A stretch of DNA of 64,000 nucleotides, taken from positions 35,248,557 through 35,312,556 of the forward strand of contig JANCRA010000008.1 of the NCBI GenBank assembly GCA_024362935.1, written 5' to 3'. The notes beneath the pieces were generated by a model. It saw only the letters and a list, made by a program, of their open reading frames with translations. It was not told the origin of the DNA and ran no database searches. The position numbers were made by a program, and so were the translations under genes. Shown here one piece after another: positions 40,365 to 52,670 of the stretch (position 1 is its first letter; each line of letters opens with the position of its first letter). This stretch comes from Setophaga petechia (taxonomy: Eukaryota > Chordata > Aves > Passeriformes > Parulidae).

Positions 40365-40426
40365 AATTCATTGTTTTTAATTAGTAATTGCAGCAAATTC
40401 ACTGTTTTTAATTAGTAATTGCAGCA
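40365..40426. repeat. 31-bp tandem duplication with ATTA motifs
   Basis: Two adjacent 31-base units begin AATTCA(T/C)TGTTTTTAATT and end AGTAATTGCAGCA, with a single T/C difference between them. Each unit contains TTAATTA and TAATTG, which are homeodomain-type core motifs. Confidence 0.95.
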
Positions 40427-42041
40427 GAAGGTTCAAAGAGATGTTCGTTACAGATAGTGAATGGTAGTCTTGCATGGAAAAATTTTGCAACCAGTCCTCT
40501 GGATGCACTTCCTTGCCCACAGGCAAGACTGAATCAGTCCTTTCTGAAATTAACTACATTTTCTCAGGCTTCAGTCATCATAGTACATGCAGGAAAAATG
40601 AAAATCTTAAGTTCCGAAATATTTATTAGCCCCATGTTTCAGTGGAAATGTGAATAAAATCTGCATACTTCCAGTAAGAAAAATTCTTACATTTTTAATA
40701 ATAGACTTCCAGTATGTTGAATCCTGCACAGCTTGGTGGTATAGATATTTTAATTGTTACTTTAAAGTTTTGCTTTCCTTTATTTTGAAGGTCATTTATA
40801 AGGAAGAAAAGATTTTTGAGAGTGAATATAACACATTTACTGTCTTGCTAATGAAGAAAAGACACATCAAGAATACAAGAAGAAGAAATCTAACATCTCT
40901 ACAAATAAACTTATTTTTGCATTCTTATTGTGTCCATTAAAAATATCAGTGATATGATGAATATATGTAGGGTGAGGTACAAGTATAACTTTTTTCACAA
41001 ACAGCTTCTGAAAGATTATTTTCTTTTTTTCCATTACTGGTATTTAAATGTAAGACTACAAACATGATTAAAAATTAACTTTGCTCTATGGAGGATGATA
41101 GGAAACAAATGCTTGTACCCTTTAATGACTCATCCACTGAATGCACAGTTCACCTGCTGATTTTAATTTACGTGATAATTCACAAAACAAAGCATTTAAT
41201 GTCCTTCATCTATACACTGGATTTCACTTATTTTATTGAAAATATGTACTGTCTCCTTGCATTGGGTACTCTTGTCTGTAAGCAGTTTCTAGCTTCCTAT
41301 TTAAATGTAAATTTTTTAAGCAAACAGATTATTAAGAAAGAATGAAAACGAAATCCTAAAGGCCTTTAGAAATAATACAAAGAGATATGTTTACAAAAGG
41401 CTCTTTTTAAAAGGTCTACATTTTAAATGTAACAATAATTTCATTTTCTTAAAAGATACAAATCAATTTCAGCTTAAGAGCAGTGAATCATCATCATCAA
41501 GTTATGCTAATTATAGCATTTAAAGGCTTTAGCAAATCCAAACATATGAAAGAAAACCATAGACAGAAGATGATTTGTTGAAGGTCTGTAAGTTAGTTGA
41601 GTCAACAGTTCACATATATGATTTGCCAAGCAAATTTACCAAGAATAGCTCTTCTTCCTAGAATTACTCTGTTTTAATCTTGCAACTCATATAGCCACTT
41701 TATGTAGATTTAATTAGGCACCCTGAGGTTGCCCAAATACTTGCCCCATCTCATTGGTAGAAAATACTAAAACAACCCGACATTCATTAGCTACTGAGAA
41801 GCTACATTGAGCCAAATTGTCTATCCAGCTTTATGTGGTGATTCTAGAAATAATTTTCACCATTTGTTTACAAAATGACTAAAAGAAACCTGTTTTATGT
41901 AAATTTGGGAATCCTGCTGAGGTTCCTGACAATTGATACAATGAAATGGAGAGAAAATAACCAGTGCAAATAAAAAGCAATTTGCATGAATTCTGGTCAA
42001 ATGGAAAGAAGCTAATGGAGATGACATTATAAGCAACTTGC

Positions 42042-42159
42042 CTTGTAAACTGTAGATTTCTCCAACGCTGTTCTGCCGGGTGATGTGATGCCAATATGCA
42101 CTACGAGGAAGGGAGATCGACTTGGATAAAGTCATTGGTTCAGACAGACTGGTCTGGAG
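42042..42159 (-). CDS. DOK6: DOK6 penultimate coding exon, GC splice donor
   Basis: The acceptor is TTTGCTTTGGCTTTTAG followed by CTCCAG. The exon is 118 nt: 39 codons plus one G that starts a split glycine codon. The product contains [19 protein letters not shown] followed by [14 protein letters not shown], which I recognise as the segment after the PTB domain of DOK6. The [12 protein letters not shown] block is shared with DOK4 and DOK5. The exon starts in phase 0, which fits the third-last exon ending on a whole codon. The donor reads AAG followed by GCAAGT, the classical form of a GC-AG intron. The nearest GT, four bases further on, would add bases and break the frame into the last exon. 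Candidate phosphotyrosines are RSAYWHH and GEIYSL (inference). Confidence 0.96.
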
Positions 42160-45100
42160 CTAAAAGCCAAAGCAAACATAAATGGAAGGTCACACATAAG
42201 CATCCTTGATTAATAATCTCAAAACTGTAAATTGAATCTATGTTGTCACGCACATACCCTTTTCTAAACTACCACAGGTTTTACACTACCATTTAAACAG
42301 TGTTACAAGCATCAGCACTGTGAATGCTCAGGAAAAAGCTGCAAAAGTGAATCTGGGTCTATAGGTTCACTAGCAGAGGTTAATATTAGGACATCAGAAT
42401 ATGTCCTTATTTATCTACAGCTATTCTTCTTGCTGCCAGTGTTTTGTTATGTTCTTCTTTATGATAACGATGGATTAACATATGCCTGAATTCTAAAATC
42501 CCTCTGCAATCACATTTCCTTTTGGCCATTTAGCCTGCATATTGGATTGAATACCCAGAAAGATGCTAAGAGAGAATCTGAGACAGCCAGCAGAGAATTA
42601 GCAATGGAGAGTCATTAATCTCCTAATCCTCCTTTGAAGGGGAGGCATCTCATCACCAGTAGCAGGCTCCAGCTTCAAGAGCAGATTTTCCTGGTCTGGG
42701 AGACTTTATGTGACTGAAATTGGGAATTGCATGGTAAGTGTCCCTGTGACCAAGAGCTACAGCACAGAAACCTGACAGAGGGAATGTCAACTTTATTACA
42801 GAGATCTCTGTCTCCAACAAACTATTGATGTGAGTGAAAGACAAGGCAACACTACAGAGAAAAAATAAAGATGAAGGACTGTGCATTCTGGCAACCTCTT
42901 TGGATATTCCTGTTAAGCTTTCTGTGTCTAGAAGAAAAGAGAATGCACCTGCAAATATTTTGTATCTCTGGCTTTACAGAATTTAAAATGTGATCAATAA
43001 TTTTTGGGATCTAACAAATCACCATAACATTGCAAGCATAATTTTTTCAGAGGATGTCTGAAAATATCAATACTGAAGGATCAATTATGTCTGAATATTT
43101 AGAATGAAAAATCTCTTAGTTTCAGGGGAGGCACCAGGATGGTAATCTGAGAGGGTATGCCTAGAAACTCATTTGCAGAGAGTTCAGCTACAGAGCAGAA
43201 CGTATTCAAGGTTTGGATCATTTACTGCAGGTTAAGTCATTAGTTCTTAGGGATTCGTCATTGAGAATCATAATGCCAAATTTAAAAGAAGCCCTTTTTA
43301 ACTGTACAAACTCATATTATTTTGTAATTTAAATCTCTTCCTTCCCCCAAAATATATTTAGAGACAGCATCCACCCAAAGTTCTAAAATGATTTAAATTT
43401 TGAGTATTAACACAAACTGATGCATGGAATACATTTTGCTTCAGATCAATCTGCTGTAATTACTTCTGTTGTCGTTTTCTTGAGAACTGTCATCAAAATA
43501 ACTCCCAGTCTACAGCTAACATCTTTTCTGCTCATTTACAGCCACGTATTACATTTCATTTGTCAGTGGTGCAGATCATCACTAGAAGCTATTTGATATG
43601 AAGTAAAGAGCTTGCAGAAACATTTAGTTCATTAAAAAAAAAGCCTTATCACAAGAATTCCAACTTTAGGGAGGCCTGGGGGTTTAAATTTTATTGATAT
43701 ACAGAATTTCCTTTATTGTAGAGATCAGGACAGTAACAAACCCTCTATACTATTTTACCATCTTTGTATAGCAAGGGTAACAAGAGTAAATGTGCCAAAG
43801 AGGAAAATTATATAAAATAATCTTTAAAATTTAGTTTACCAATTATTTATTAATAATTTAATGACTCAAAAGGTAAATTAAAGGCAAAACATTTCCTTAG
43901 TATGCATTCTGAAATAAATAATTCCAGTAAATAGAACCACTTTGACTGCAGTTTATTATCTCAAAGCTAAATCCACGGACTGAATGGAATATGTGATTAA
44001 ATGTATCATCATTCCTGATCTGAGGTGATTAACTCCTGCCTGATCTGACCAATATTGATGCAGAAGAACTTTATTTGCACACATTAGAGATTTAGGAGAA
44101 TAAAAAAACCAAAAGCTGTTCTCATTATAAAATAAGGTAAGAACTGCTTTAGTGCAGAAGACTGCACTGAAAGCATTCACAATACTTTGTTTCCTCAGAT
44201 TCTCTAACTAAGGAACAACTTCTGATATCACCTTTTGGGTAAGAATTATCACCATATGCTAACTGCAATAAGACCAGATGAACCATATTCCACTGGGGAC
44301 TCCATAGAGAAAAAAATGCAATTTCCAGTTTATTACAATACCATCCTCAGAAAAATACCCCAACTTTAAAATAAAATATCAATTTTGTTTTTCGTTTGTG
44401 ACTTTTAAATAGAAACATAAACCTTTGGGTTTGAAGACCTTACTACCTTTTATATTATATAAGGGATGATAATATTAATTTATCCATGGAGTTATTTTTA
44501 CTGAATAGTAGACTACCATCAGCTATAATTTTTCTTTTAATCTGTTTTATCCATATAAAACTCACATTGTTGATCAAATGTAATTGACAATGACAGAACG
44601 CTTACTTCTAGGAACTACTGTTAGTAAAAATATTCCTCTGTTCAAAGAAAATTGAATAATATATTGACTGAAACCCATTTTCTCTGGAGAACATCTTATA
44701 TGTTATACTGTGGGTGTTTCAGATAAAAAAACTTGAAAACCAAAGTGAAGAAAATACATAAAAACATCCATATTAGCAATTGTTCATATACTACTAGATT
44801 GCTCTTTGTTATATTCATAATTACAAGCTAAACTAACATTTAAACTACAGAGATCTACTCTTTCAGAATTCCTGACTCCCAGTTATAAATTAAATTCTGG
44901 TAGCTAATGAAGTTAAACTAGAAAAACAAAACAAACAAACAACTTGTAAATCAGGGAAGATTTACAAAATTGTCTAACTGGTAAAAAATTAGATGCTCAG
45001 GTTCAAGACCTCTGGCGTTCCAGACCAGTGAAAGAGAACACATTTATAAGTTCACAGACTTTGTCCTCCATGCCCTTCCCTTTTGTCTTTTTACTATGCC

Positions 45101-45524
45101 TCATTAAAAACAACTGGCACTCTACACTTTTTTTGGAGCAGCTAATGCAAACAGAGAGCTTTTCACTGTTGAAAATCAAGTAAATAACCTTTAAATTTTC
45201 TTCTTTTCTCAAAGCAGGTAAATCATTCTGCACAGATTTATTACTGTCCTTCATTTAACAGAAATGTAATGGTTAAAAATGTATTTAAAATTATTTCACC
45301 TATCTCATTAAGTCTGTTTACCATGCAGAAAATTGAAACATCTCTGAGTCTGGATTTGTTCTTACATAACAGGCCAATATTCAGCTGTTGTTTCCAACAC
45401 CAACACATTTTTCTCAGGAGCTGGCAAAACAGGCTCAGATGCATAAGCATCAACTGTACAGAAAGGGCCCATCACGACAGAGGTAGCAAAGACACAGAGA
45501 AGAAGTAAACATTTCTATTTGGGA

Positions 45525-46090
45525 ATGAATTTGAGATGATTCTGCTGCTCTACTTCACTCTGGTGAGATCCCACCCAGAGTACTGTGTCCAGCTCTGGGG
45601 TCCGTAGCATAGAGACAGAAATTTGCTGGAGCACATCCAGAGGTGGGACTCAAAAATGATCAGAGGGCTGGAACACCTCTCCTGTGAAGACAAATTGAGA
45701 GAACTGGGGTTCAGACTGGAGATGTTCAGGAAGAAAGTTTCAGGGAAACCTTGTTGTGACCTCTTGGTACTTCATGGGGTCCCATAAGAAAGATGGGGCA
45801 GACATTTTAGCAGGGCCTGTTGTAACAGGACAAGGAGTGAAGGTTTTAAATTAAAAGGGGGTAAATTTAAATTGGACATGAAGAAGGAATTTTTTATGAT
45901 GGGGGTGGTAAAACACTGGCATTGGTTGCCCAGAGAGGTTTTGGATGCCTCATCCCTGGACACATTCAAGGTCAGATTGGACTGGGCTCTGAACGACCAG
46001 GTCTAGTTGAAGATGTTCCTTCTCATTTCAGGGGGTTGGACAGATGGCCATTAAAGGTCCCTTCCAACCCAAAGTATTCCCTGATTTCAC
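45525..46090 (+). mobile_element. CR1 LINE, 5'-truncated 3' end
   Basis: The fragment follows the CR1 3' region in order: GATTCTGCTGCTCTACTTC, a TACTGTGTCCAGCTCTGGGG block, GATCAGAGGGCTGGAACACC, the GTTGCCCAGAGAGGTTTTGG block, the CATCCCTGGACACATTCAAGG block, and the terminal GGTTGGACAGATGGCCATTAAAGGTCCCTTCCAACCC. These are diagnostic of avian CR1 non-LTR retrotransposons. It is heavily 5'-truncated, as is usual, with small insertions and deletions and no intact reading frame. It is antisense to DOK6. Confidence 0.93.
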
Positions 46091-47636
46091 TGAGGGTTCT
46101 TTTCCTGTGTCGCATCTGTGTGCTGGTCTTGATTGAGGAAAGCAAGACCAATATACCAAATTAAATGAGCATCTAGAGTGATTAGGCTACAAATATTTCT
46201 CAAATCTGATGAGACTTCCTTCAGGAAATAAAAAAAATAACCTAGACTTTTTTCCCCAGTTTATGAGGTAGAAAGCGAGAAAAGAACTAGAACTTAGGTG
46301 AAAAGTAAAATGCACACATCAAAACCATATTAACTCAGGGAATTTTGTGGTGGGAATATAAAACCCACAAATATTACTGAAGCATTTTTGTTACCTGACA
46401 GAAAACATGTAGTAGTTAGGCTTCATTCATTTTCCACCAGAATCTGTCTGATAAAATACCTTTCATACAGTGAACATTACATTTCTTTCCTGTATCCAAA
46501 TCTAATATCCAAAGCCATAATATCCAAAATATTGAGCTCTATGAAGTTTTTGCTTTTCCAGTGACAACTTTATTATTCTTACAGGTCTATTTCATTAAAA
46601 TAGAAATTAAAAAAAAAGAAAGAAGTCTATTAATGTGTCACTGTAAGAAGTTTCCCATATTTTTCATTATTGCTTTTTTATGAAAGCCTTAAAGAGTAAA
46701 TTTTCTTTTAATTCCCATAGGCCATCTCCATTGACTTCAATAGATTTGTTACTCTGATACAAATAATGAATACAATTCCAAAAATGGAGCCTGTTAACTG
46801 TATTAGGGTTCTGAGCTTTGATCTTTTTAGCATATTATTCTCTCTGGTTTATTTTTTTCATTAAAAAGTCAAAACACTGAAGGTGACAGAAAATACATTT
46901 GGCTTGAGGAGACGAGCAATTTATAGTTCATTCCATATTTTTTTTTTTAGTCTGCAATAAGGACAGTTTGCTTTTTACAGATATGCTCTGAAAATAGGTT
47001 AGTTTATTATGGATAAAACCCTCTGTCTCATTTCAAATTCTCATTAGTGTCTTTAAACAAATAGCAAGAGAACTAGGTCACAGAAGACTAACAAGAGTTG
47101 TTGTCTAGAAATATGAATCTACTATCATTATTTAGATTTTTTTCCTTTCTAACTCTAAAGAAGGTTACTTTGTGTGTTATGCCTTGAAGAGAAAGAGGGC
47201 TTAAGAAATATATTTCACCTCACAAGTGTCAATTAGCTGGCACAGAGTTTTCTCATTTTCTTATCATGACCAAAAAAAGGGTATCATGTTTGTCTTTTTT
47301 GCAAAAGCAGCAACTGTTGTCCTGGATTCAACTTTTATACTATGACACATAGATCTATTTTACAAAAAACGGTTCTTATCCAGTACTGTAAAGTAGACTG
47401 TTCCTTCATCAGCACAGGTTTGCCAATGTTTCTCTTTAAATCAATTCTCTGTCCAAACAATTTTCCAATTTGTCATTTTGAATTCTGTCTCTTCATTGAT
47501 CCACTTCCACATTGTTATAAATGAAAGATCTGGAAGTAAAATGACTAGACTGAGCCTTGATCCTTTTTTTGAAAATATTTAATAAAACTGGATGTAGATA
47601 CAGTCCCACGAAATACCAGTGAGAAAATTCTTTCCT

Positions 47637-47682
47637 TTGGTGATGTGTTACTAATACTCTTGGTGGTGTGTTACTAATACTC
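47637..47682. repeat. 23-bp tandem duplication
   Basis: Two adjacent 23-base units, TTGGTGATGTGTTACTAATA followed by CTC, differ by a single A/G change. Near-identity suggests a recent event. Confidence 0.95.
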
Positions 47683-48393
47683 TTTGGTTACAATTTTTCT
47701 GTAGCCCTTTTTTCACAATAACTTAGCTTGCTTAGAACACAGTTATGTTCATTTCTACATATGTTGCTTGAACTGTGTTAATTATTTAAACATGCCAACT
47801 GTTAATATAATCATTTATAGGTATCAGCATACTATTTATTTGCTATGCACCGCTTTGTATTTATTTTTTAAAGTTTTATCCAGATTGCTGCTCCTGACGG
47901 AATACATAATATTGGCAAATCCCCCACCAATATATGACCTAACAAATCTCCTGAAAAAGTTTTTTTTTAAATTTTTTTTTCCTCTTAAAGAAGCTAATAA
48001 TAGATCAATGTTGCCAGACAGAAGGGATTAACGTTGGAGGAAAATTAGATACATTTTACAGCACGTTGGGATTATATTTGTTGAATGTCAGTAAGGTGTG
48101 TGTCTTCACCCATATTCTGTCACAAAATTGTGGGTTTCTTCCTTTTGTGAAAGAAGTTTCCTGGAAACTATAATAATTAGTGTGAGGGTAGAAGCTCAGA
48201 TTCTTACATTTTTCAAAGGTTTGAGCCATTTTACTATAAATAAGAAATACTTTATCCATTTTTCATTGCATAAAATCATTCACTAATAACATGGGAGATA
48301 ATGCCAAAATGGAAAGAGCTGAGACTGTTTCAAGCCTGGCTATACTGCAGGTCTTAATAGAAACAAACACAACTGAACTAATTTCTTCAAGAA

Positions 48394-48437
48394 ATACATG
48401 TATGTATACATACATATATATATATATATATATGCAT
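48394..48437. repeat. (TA)n/(TACA)n microsatellite
   Basis: The sequence is ATACATGTATGTATACATAC followed by a pure TA run of about 13 units and ending TATGCATG. The whole is nearly self-complementary and could extrude as a cruciform. Confidence 0.9.
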
Positions 48438-48544
48438 GGTAGAGAATCCAGTTTTGCACAGAAGTTATTTGCAGATATTGATTGTCCTTTGTATTGCCAT
48501 GAAATAGGACCCAGCTATGTATGCCTGCAGCCCAGAATGCCAGC

Positions 48545-49090
48545 CACACCTGAGCCAGCAGGTTGAGGGAAGTGATTCTCCCTCTCCTCTGTCTTGTGAG
48601 ACTCCACATGGAGCTCTGCATCGAGGTCTAAGAGCCCCAGCACAAAAAAGAAAGGGACCTGTTAGCGCAGGTGCAAAGGAGGCCATGAAGATAATCAGTG
48701 GGAAGGAGCACCTCTGCTATGAAGACAGGCTGAGAGAGCTGGGGTTGTTCAGCCTGGAGCAGGGAAAGCTTCATCTCATCAATGTTTGTAAATACTGATG
48801 GTAGAGGGCAAAGGAGACAGAACCAGGCTCTTTACAGTGGTGCCCAGCGACAGGACCAGAGACAACGTGCAGAAACTGAAACACAGGAGATTCCTGCTGA
48901 ACATCAGGAAACACCTTTGCTATGAGGTTGAATAAGCACTGGCACAGATTTCCCAGGAAGGTTTTGCAGTCTTTCACATTGCAGATATTCAAAAGACATT
49001 GGGACATGGTCCTGGACAACCAGCTTTGATGGCACTGCTTGAGCTACGGGGGTTGGACCCTTCCATCCTCAACCAGTCTGTGATTGTCAC
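48545..49090 (+). mobile_element. CR1 LINE, 5'-truncated 3' end
   Basis: CR1 hallmarks appear in order: AGCAGGTTGAGGGAAGTGATTC, then GAGCACCTCTGCTATGAAGAC, GCTGAGAGAGCTGGGGTTGT followed by TCAGCCTGGAG, GGTGCCCAGCGACAGGACC, and the terminal GGGGGTTGGACCCTTCC followed by a TGTGATTGTCAC tail. No open reading frame is preserved. It belongs to a different subfamily from the copy at 45.5 kb, judging by the GGTGCCCAGCGACAGG block. It lies just downstream of a TA microsatellite. Confidence 0.92.
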
Positions 49091-50446
49091 TTCCAAAAAT
49101 ATAGAGAAGGTTTTACTGAATAGGGAGAGTCCCAGATCTGTCTTCTGAACGGTGTAAGGATAAGCCAGTTGAAGTGGAAAAGAACAAACTGAAATGCATC
49201 AGTTAGAGAGATCAAAGAAAGAGACCATCAACAAAAACTTGTTTTCTTCATTTGGAGCAAGTGTTTTCTGAGTAATTCAGCCTGAGAGTTATGGAGTTCC
49301 AGAAGTGGTTCTTTCATGAGGTTTGTCAAGCCAGGACTAAAAATAGTGAGGCTTGCTATCAGTGCTGACATACAAGTCCTTCCTCTGTCCTCATTCCCCT
49401 GTCTGTTTTTCACTCTCCTTGCTCTGCTGAGTATTCCTCCCTCTTACAAAGCTACTAGAGTCTGACCTCAGCCTGAAATGCTCTGGCAAAATCTTCAAAG
49501 TATGAGATTTTTTTCATGGAATTACTTGCCTAAAGATATGACATATTTTAAGCAGATATTTGGGACACTTGAAGTCTCAGTGTTTTACTTGGGAGTACTG
49601 TAAGGACAGCCTTTCTGACCTCATAGAAGTTTGCTCCAGAACTGGTGTGGTAGAAGCCACAGTATGAAAAATGTCTCTCAGTGGAGAACAGACTCAAAAA
49701 CCTCTCTCTAGCATGTGGCAGGAAAGGTGAAATAGGGATGAACACAGACTGTCCTCAGTTGGGAGAACCCCAACTGAATAAATTTGGGGCTGAAAACTGG
49801 ATTTCTAAAAAATGCTGCAATCTATATTCACTGTTCCCTGCACAGTTATTTGGCTTCCATTATTTCTGATAAAGCAAATTACTTTGACCCCTTGAGATTT
49901 CTCAAGTTGTTTTTCTTCGACTGTCTAAAACAAATCAGTAGTTTCCAATTACATATATTTGTGGAAATCACATTTCTTTTAGCTTCTTCGTTTCAGTATG
50001 CAGATATTACTGACCAATGAACTTTAATAAAATGACAGGAAGACAATTTTTTGAATACTTTCTGAAACAGTAATCATCAATAACTTTTCATGAATATTCC
50101 TCATTAAGCTTATCAGTGCATGACTCCAGTATTCAGCGACACACATAGTCTGGCTGACCTCTACTTTCTGACATTTTCAGAAGTTAGTTTTATATGTCAT
50201 ACAAAGACATTTCAATTAAAAACAAGAAATAGCAAACCTAGAATGCATTAAAATTACTACTATGTAGTAAAGTCTTCTCAGATAACTCTTCAATATCTTC
50301 CAAAAAACACGGTTCCTTCCTTTTAACTATTTACTTTTAGACAGTTGAAATGCATCTTGAATCACACATACTGGGGCTAGTTATACATATGCAATACACA
50401 TGAAGGTAAATTAATACGTTTTAGCTTTGAAACATATTGTATTTTT

Positions 50447-50459
50447 GGGGGGGGGGGGG
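50447..50459. repeat. Run of 13 G
   Basis: This is an uninterrupted G run after ATTTTT, followed by CGAGAGGGAGG. The length should be treated with care because homopolymers are often miscounted. Confidence 0.85.
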
Positions 50460-51744
50460 CGAGAGGGAGGCATATGCCTGCACATATGAGCACACATTAA
50501 TTTAACTTAAGAAAACCTATTATTAACAATTAAATATTTACTTCAGGAGTTGCATGGCCTTTAATGAGTTTTTTACAGGTCTAAAATCAACTGAGAAGCT
50601 GGTATTTAAAAACAAAGGGCTATTCTTTTCCACTGTGTGTCCTGGCACACAGGGATCACACCACAATCATGTATATGGATAGATACAGCCAGAGATTTCT
50701 TGAACATTGAATTTCTTTAAAATTGTTCTTTTAAAATCGAAATAAACGATCATTAAAAAGCAATGCATACACTTCTAAATAAAAATGTATCATGTATATT
50801 TGGAAGTATTTGGGGTTTTGTGGCCCAGAAACAACTTGTAGTGAGAGGCATGATTCTCTGAATTGCAATTCAAACTTCTGCTTATAAAAGAAGCCAGTGA
50901 AATTTTTGCTTCCTTACTGATGTGTATTTACTAACATAGCAAAAGTAGCTGCAAGTCAGGAATTCAGTTTGGAAAAGTGGGAGACAGAGAAATGTTCATA
51001 GATTGCTTTATCTTTCCATATACTTCCATCAGCCCAATAAATCCTACCATTAGCAACCTTTCTTCCCCTAATTTCATTTTCAGACAAAAATCAGGTGGTT
51101 TTTTTTTCTGCTGGCAAAATTTGCTTGGCTCAGTAGAAGTTGTACATACATGACCACATGCCATATAACTCAAGTCTTTTCAAATCCATAGTTGTTATTT
51201 AATGAAACAATCCTTTGCCTGTTTCAGCTTCACAAAACAAAGGAAATAGAATTATACCCGTTGCCATGGAAATCTGTAACTCCACTGCTTTTTTTCCTTG
51301 TAAAACAAAACGTATGGAAAACTGAACCCCAGACAATATGTGGGAACACATCACACATGCCATCATTTTACAAAGGATTTTACAGAATCTCAGGTAGTAA
51401 CAATTGCAACTTTTACCACTATATTCTACAAGGAAATGATTAAGATAATGAAGAGAAGAACCTTTGCTGATTTATCAACAGGTTTTGAATCACAAATACT
51501 GTAGAGATGTGCATTCAACAGCCAGTCATACGAAACCATATGAATCTTGCCTGGCAGCAGTCTTTATGGAAATGGATTCTGACAGACTGAATATGCTATG
51601 AGGCTAGCAGCTTTTACCCTGAGACAGTCATAAGAAACAGAGAAATGGATGCTTCTGCCATAGCACAGAAAATCTTCATTAATTCCTTGCTGCTGAATGC
51701 TGCAGAACTGAAATATTTTTAAAAACCTATTCCTGCAGTTGAGA

Positions 51745-52670
51745 TGGAACAATACTTCATTACATTTAACATCTTCATCACCAGCATGGGCAGTGGGACA
51801 GAATTGACTCTTAGAGAATTTGGGGATGACATCAAACCAGGGAGAATAGTCAAACACCCAGACAGGAGGGCTGCTATTCAGAGGGATTTCAGCAAAGCAG
51901 AGGGAAAGGCTGACAGGACTGTCATGAAGTTCAGAAATGAGAGATGTCAACGCTGCAACTGGGCCAAGGCAACTGCACATAAGTACTGTCTGGGGACTGA
52001 CTTGCTAGATAAAAACTTTGCCGAAAGGAACCAGCTGTCCTGGTGATAATGTGAATGATCAGAGGATCTATGCAGTGATGGAAGCCAATGACACACTGGA
52101 CCACATTAGCAAAAGCATGGCCAATACAATCAGAGAAGTCACATTTCCCCCCATTTTGGCAATTGAGAAACTACATCTGGAAGTTTAGCTTTGTTCACAA
52201 AATCTTCAGGTCTGGGCCCAGGCACAAGAAGAATATCAAACTGGAGAGAGACTGGCAAAGAACCTCTAAGAAGCATAACATGATCAGTGATGCTGGATTA
52301 AATGTCTAATGTTTATTCACCGTGAGAAAGCAAAGGCTAAAATAAATCTAAGACCTTTTTTCTCTCTCTTCTGAAAAATATGTTGCAAAGAAGACGGTTA
52401 TCAGAGATGCACAGTGAAAGAACAAGAGTCAACAGGTCACAGGCTGTGGCAAGGGAAATTTGAGACAAACTCAAGGAAAAAATCCTTCACAGTGTGAACA
52501 GCCAAGCACTGGAATGAGCTCCCATAATCTGCGTCATTGGGAGTATTCAAAACTTGACTGGATAAGACCCTGGCTAACTTTATCTAGTTCTGATGCTATG
52601 CCTGCTTTGAACAGGTAAGTAGGTGAGCTGACCACCCTTAGAATGTTAGTATTTTGGATCCTATATTCAA
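51745..52670 (+). mobile_element. Old CR1 LINE with the end of its reverse-transcriptase region
   Basis: An open stretch at 51744-52046 translates with SGTELTLREFGDDIKPG and then HPDRRAAIQRDFSKAEGKAD, matching the CR1 ORF2 region around the reverse-transcriptase FADD motif, here FGDD. The DNA continues collinear with CR1: GGGGACTGACTTGCTAGA, ACCACATTAGCAAAAGCATG, and the AAGCACTGGAATGAGCTCCC block equivalent to the CR1 'cactggaacaggctgccc' segment. It decays towards 52670. Divergence is much greater than in the other copies, and several internal segments seem deleted. It is not a functional gene. Confidence 0.88.

Larger units (their letters stand above)
2736..42041 (-). other. DOK6: DOK6 last intron (GC-AG type), about 39.3 kb
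   Basis: The intron is bounded by the GC donor at 42041-42040 and the AG acceptor at 2737-2736. It separates codon position 1 from positions 2 and 3 of a glycine codon. It is mostly unique AT-rich DNA. Separate entries cover a tRNA-headed SINE-like fragment (6.4 kb), simple repeats (15.6, 16.9, 37.9 and 38.9 kb), a CpG-richer block (19.2 kb), a divergent direct-repeat pair (20.06 and 21.24 kb) and a 31-bp duplication (40.4 kb). I recognised no CR1 here and no further coding exon. Confidence 0.9.

Noticed and set aside
51564..51980. 138-codon open frame on the minus strand
   Set aside because: It is the antisense shadow of the old CR1 reverse-transcriptase fragment. It lacks splice context and resembles no protein that I know.
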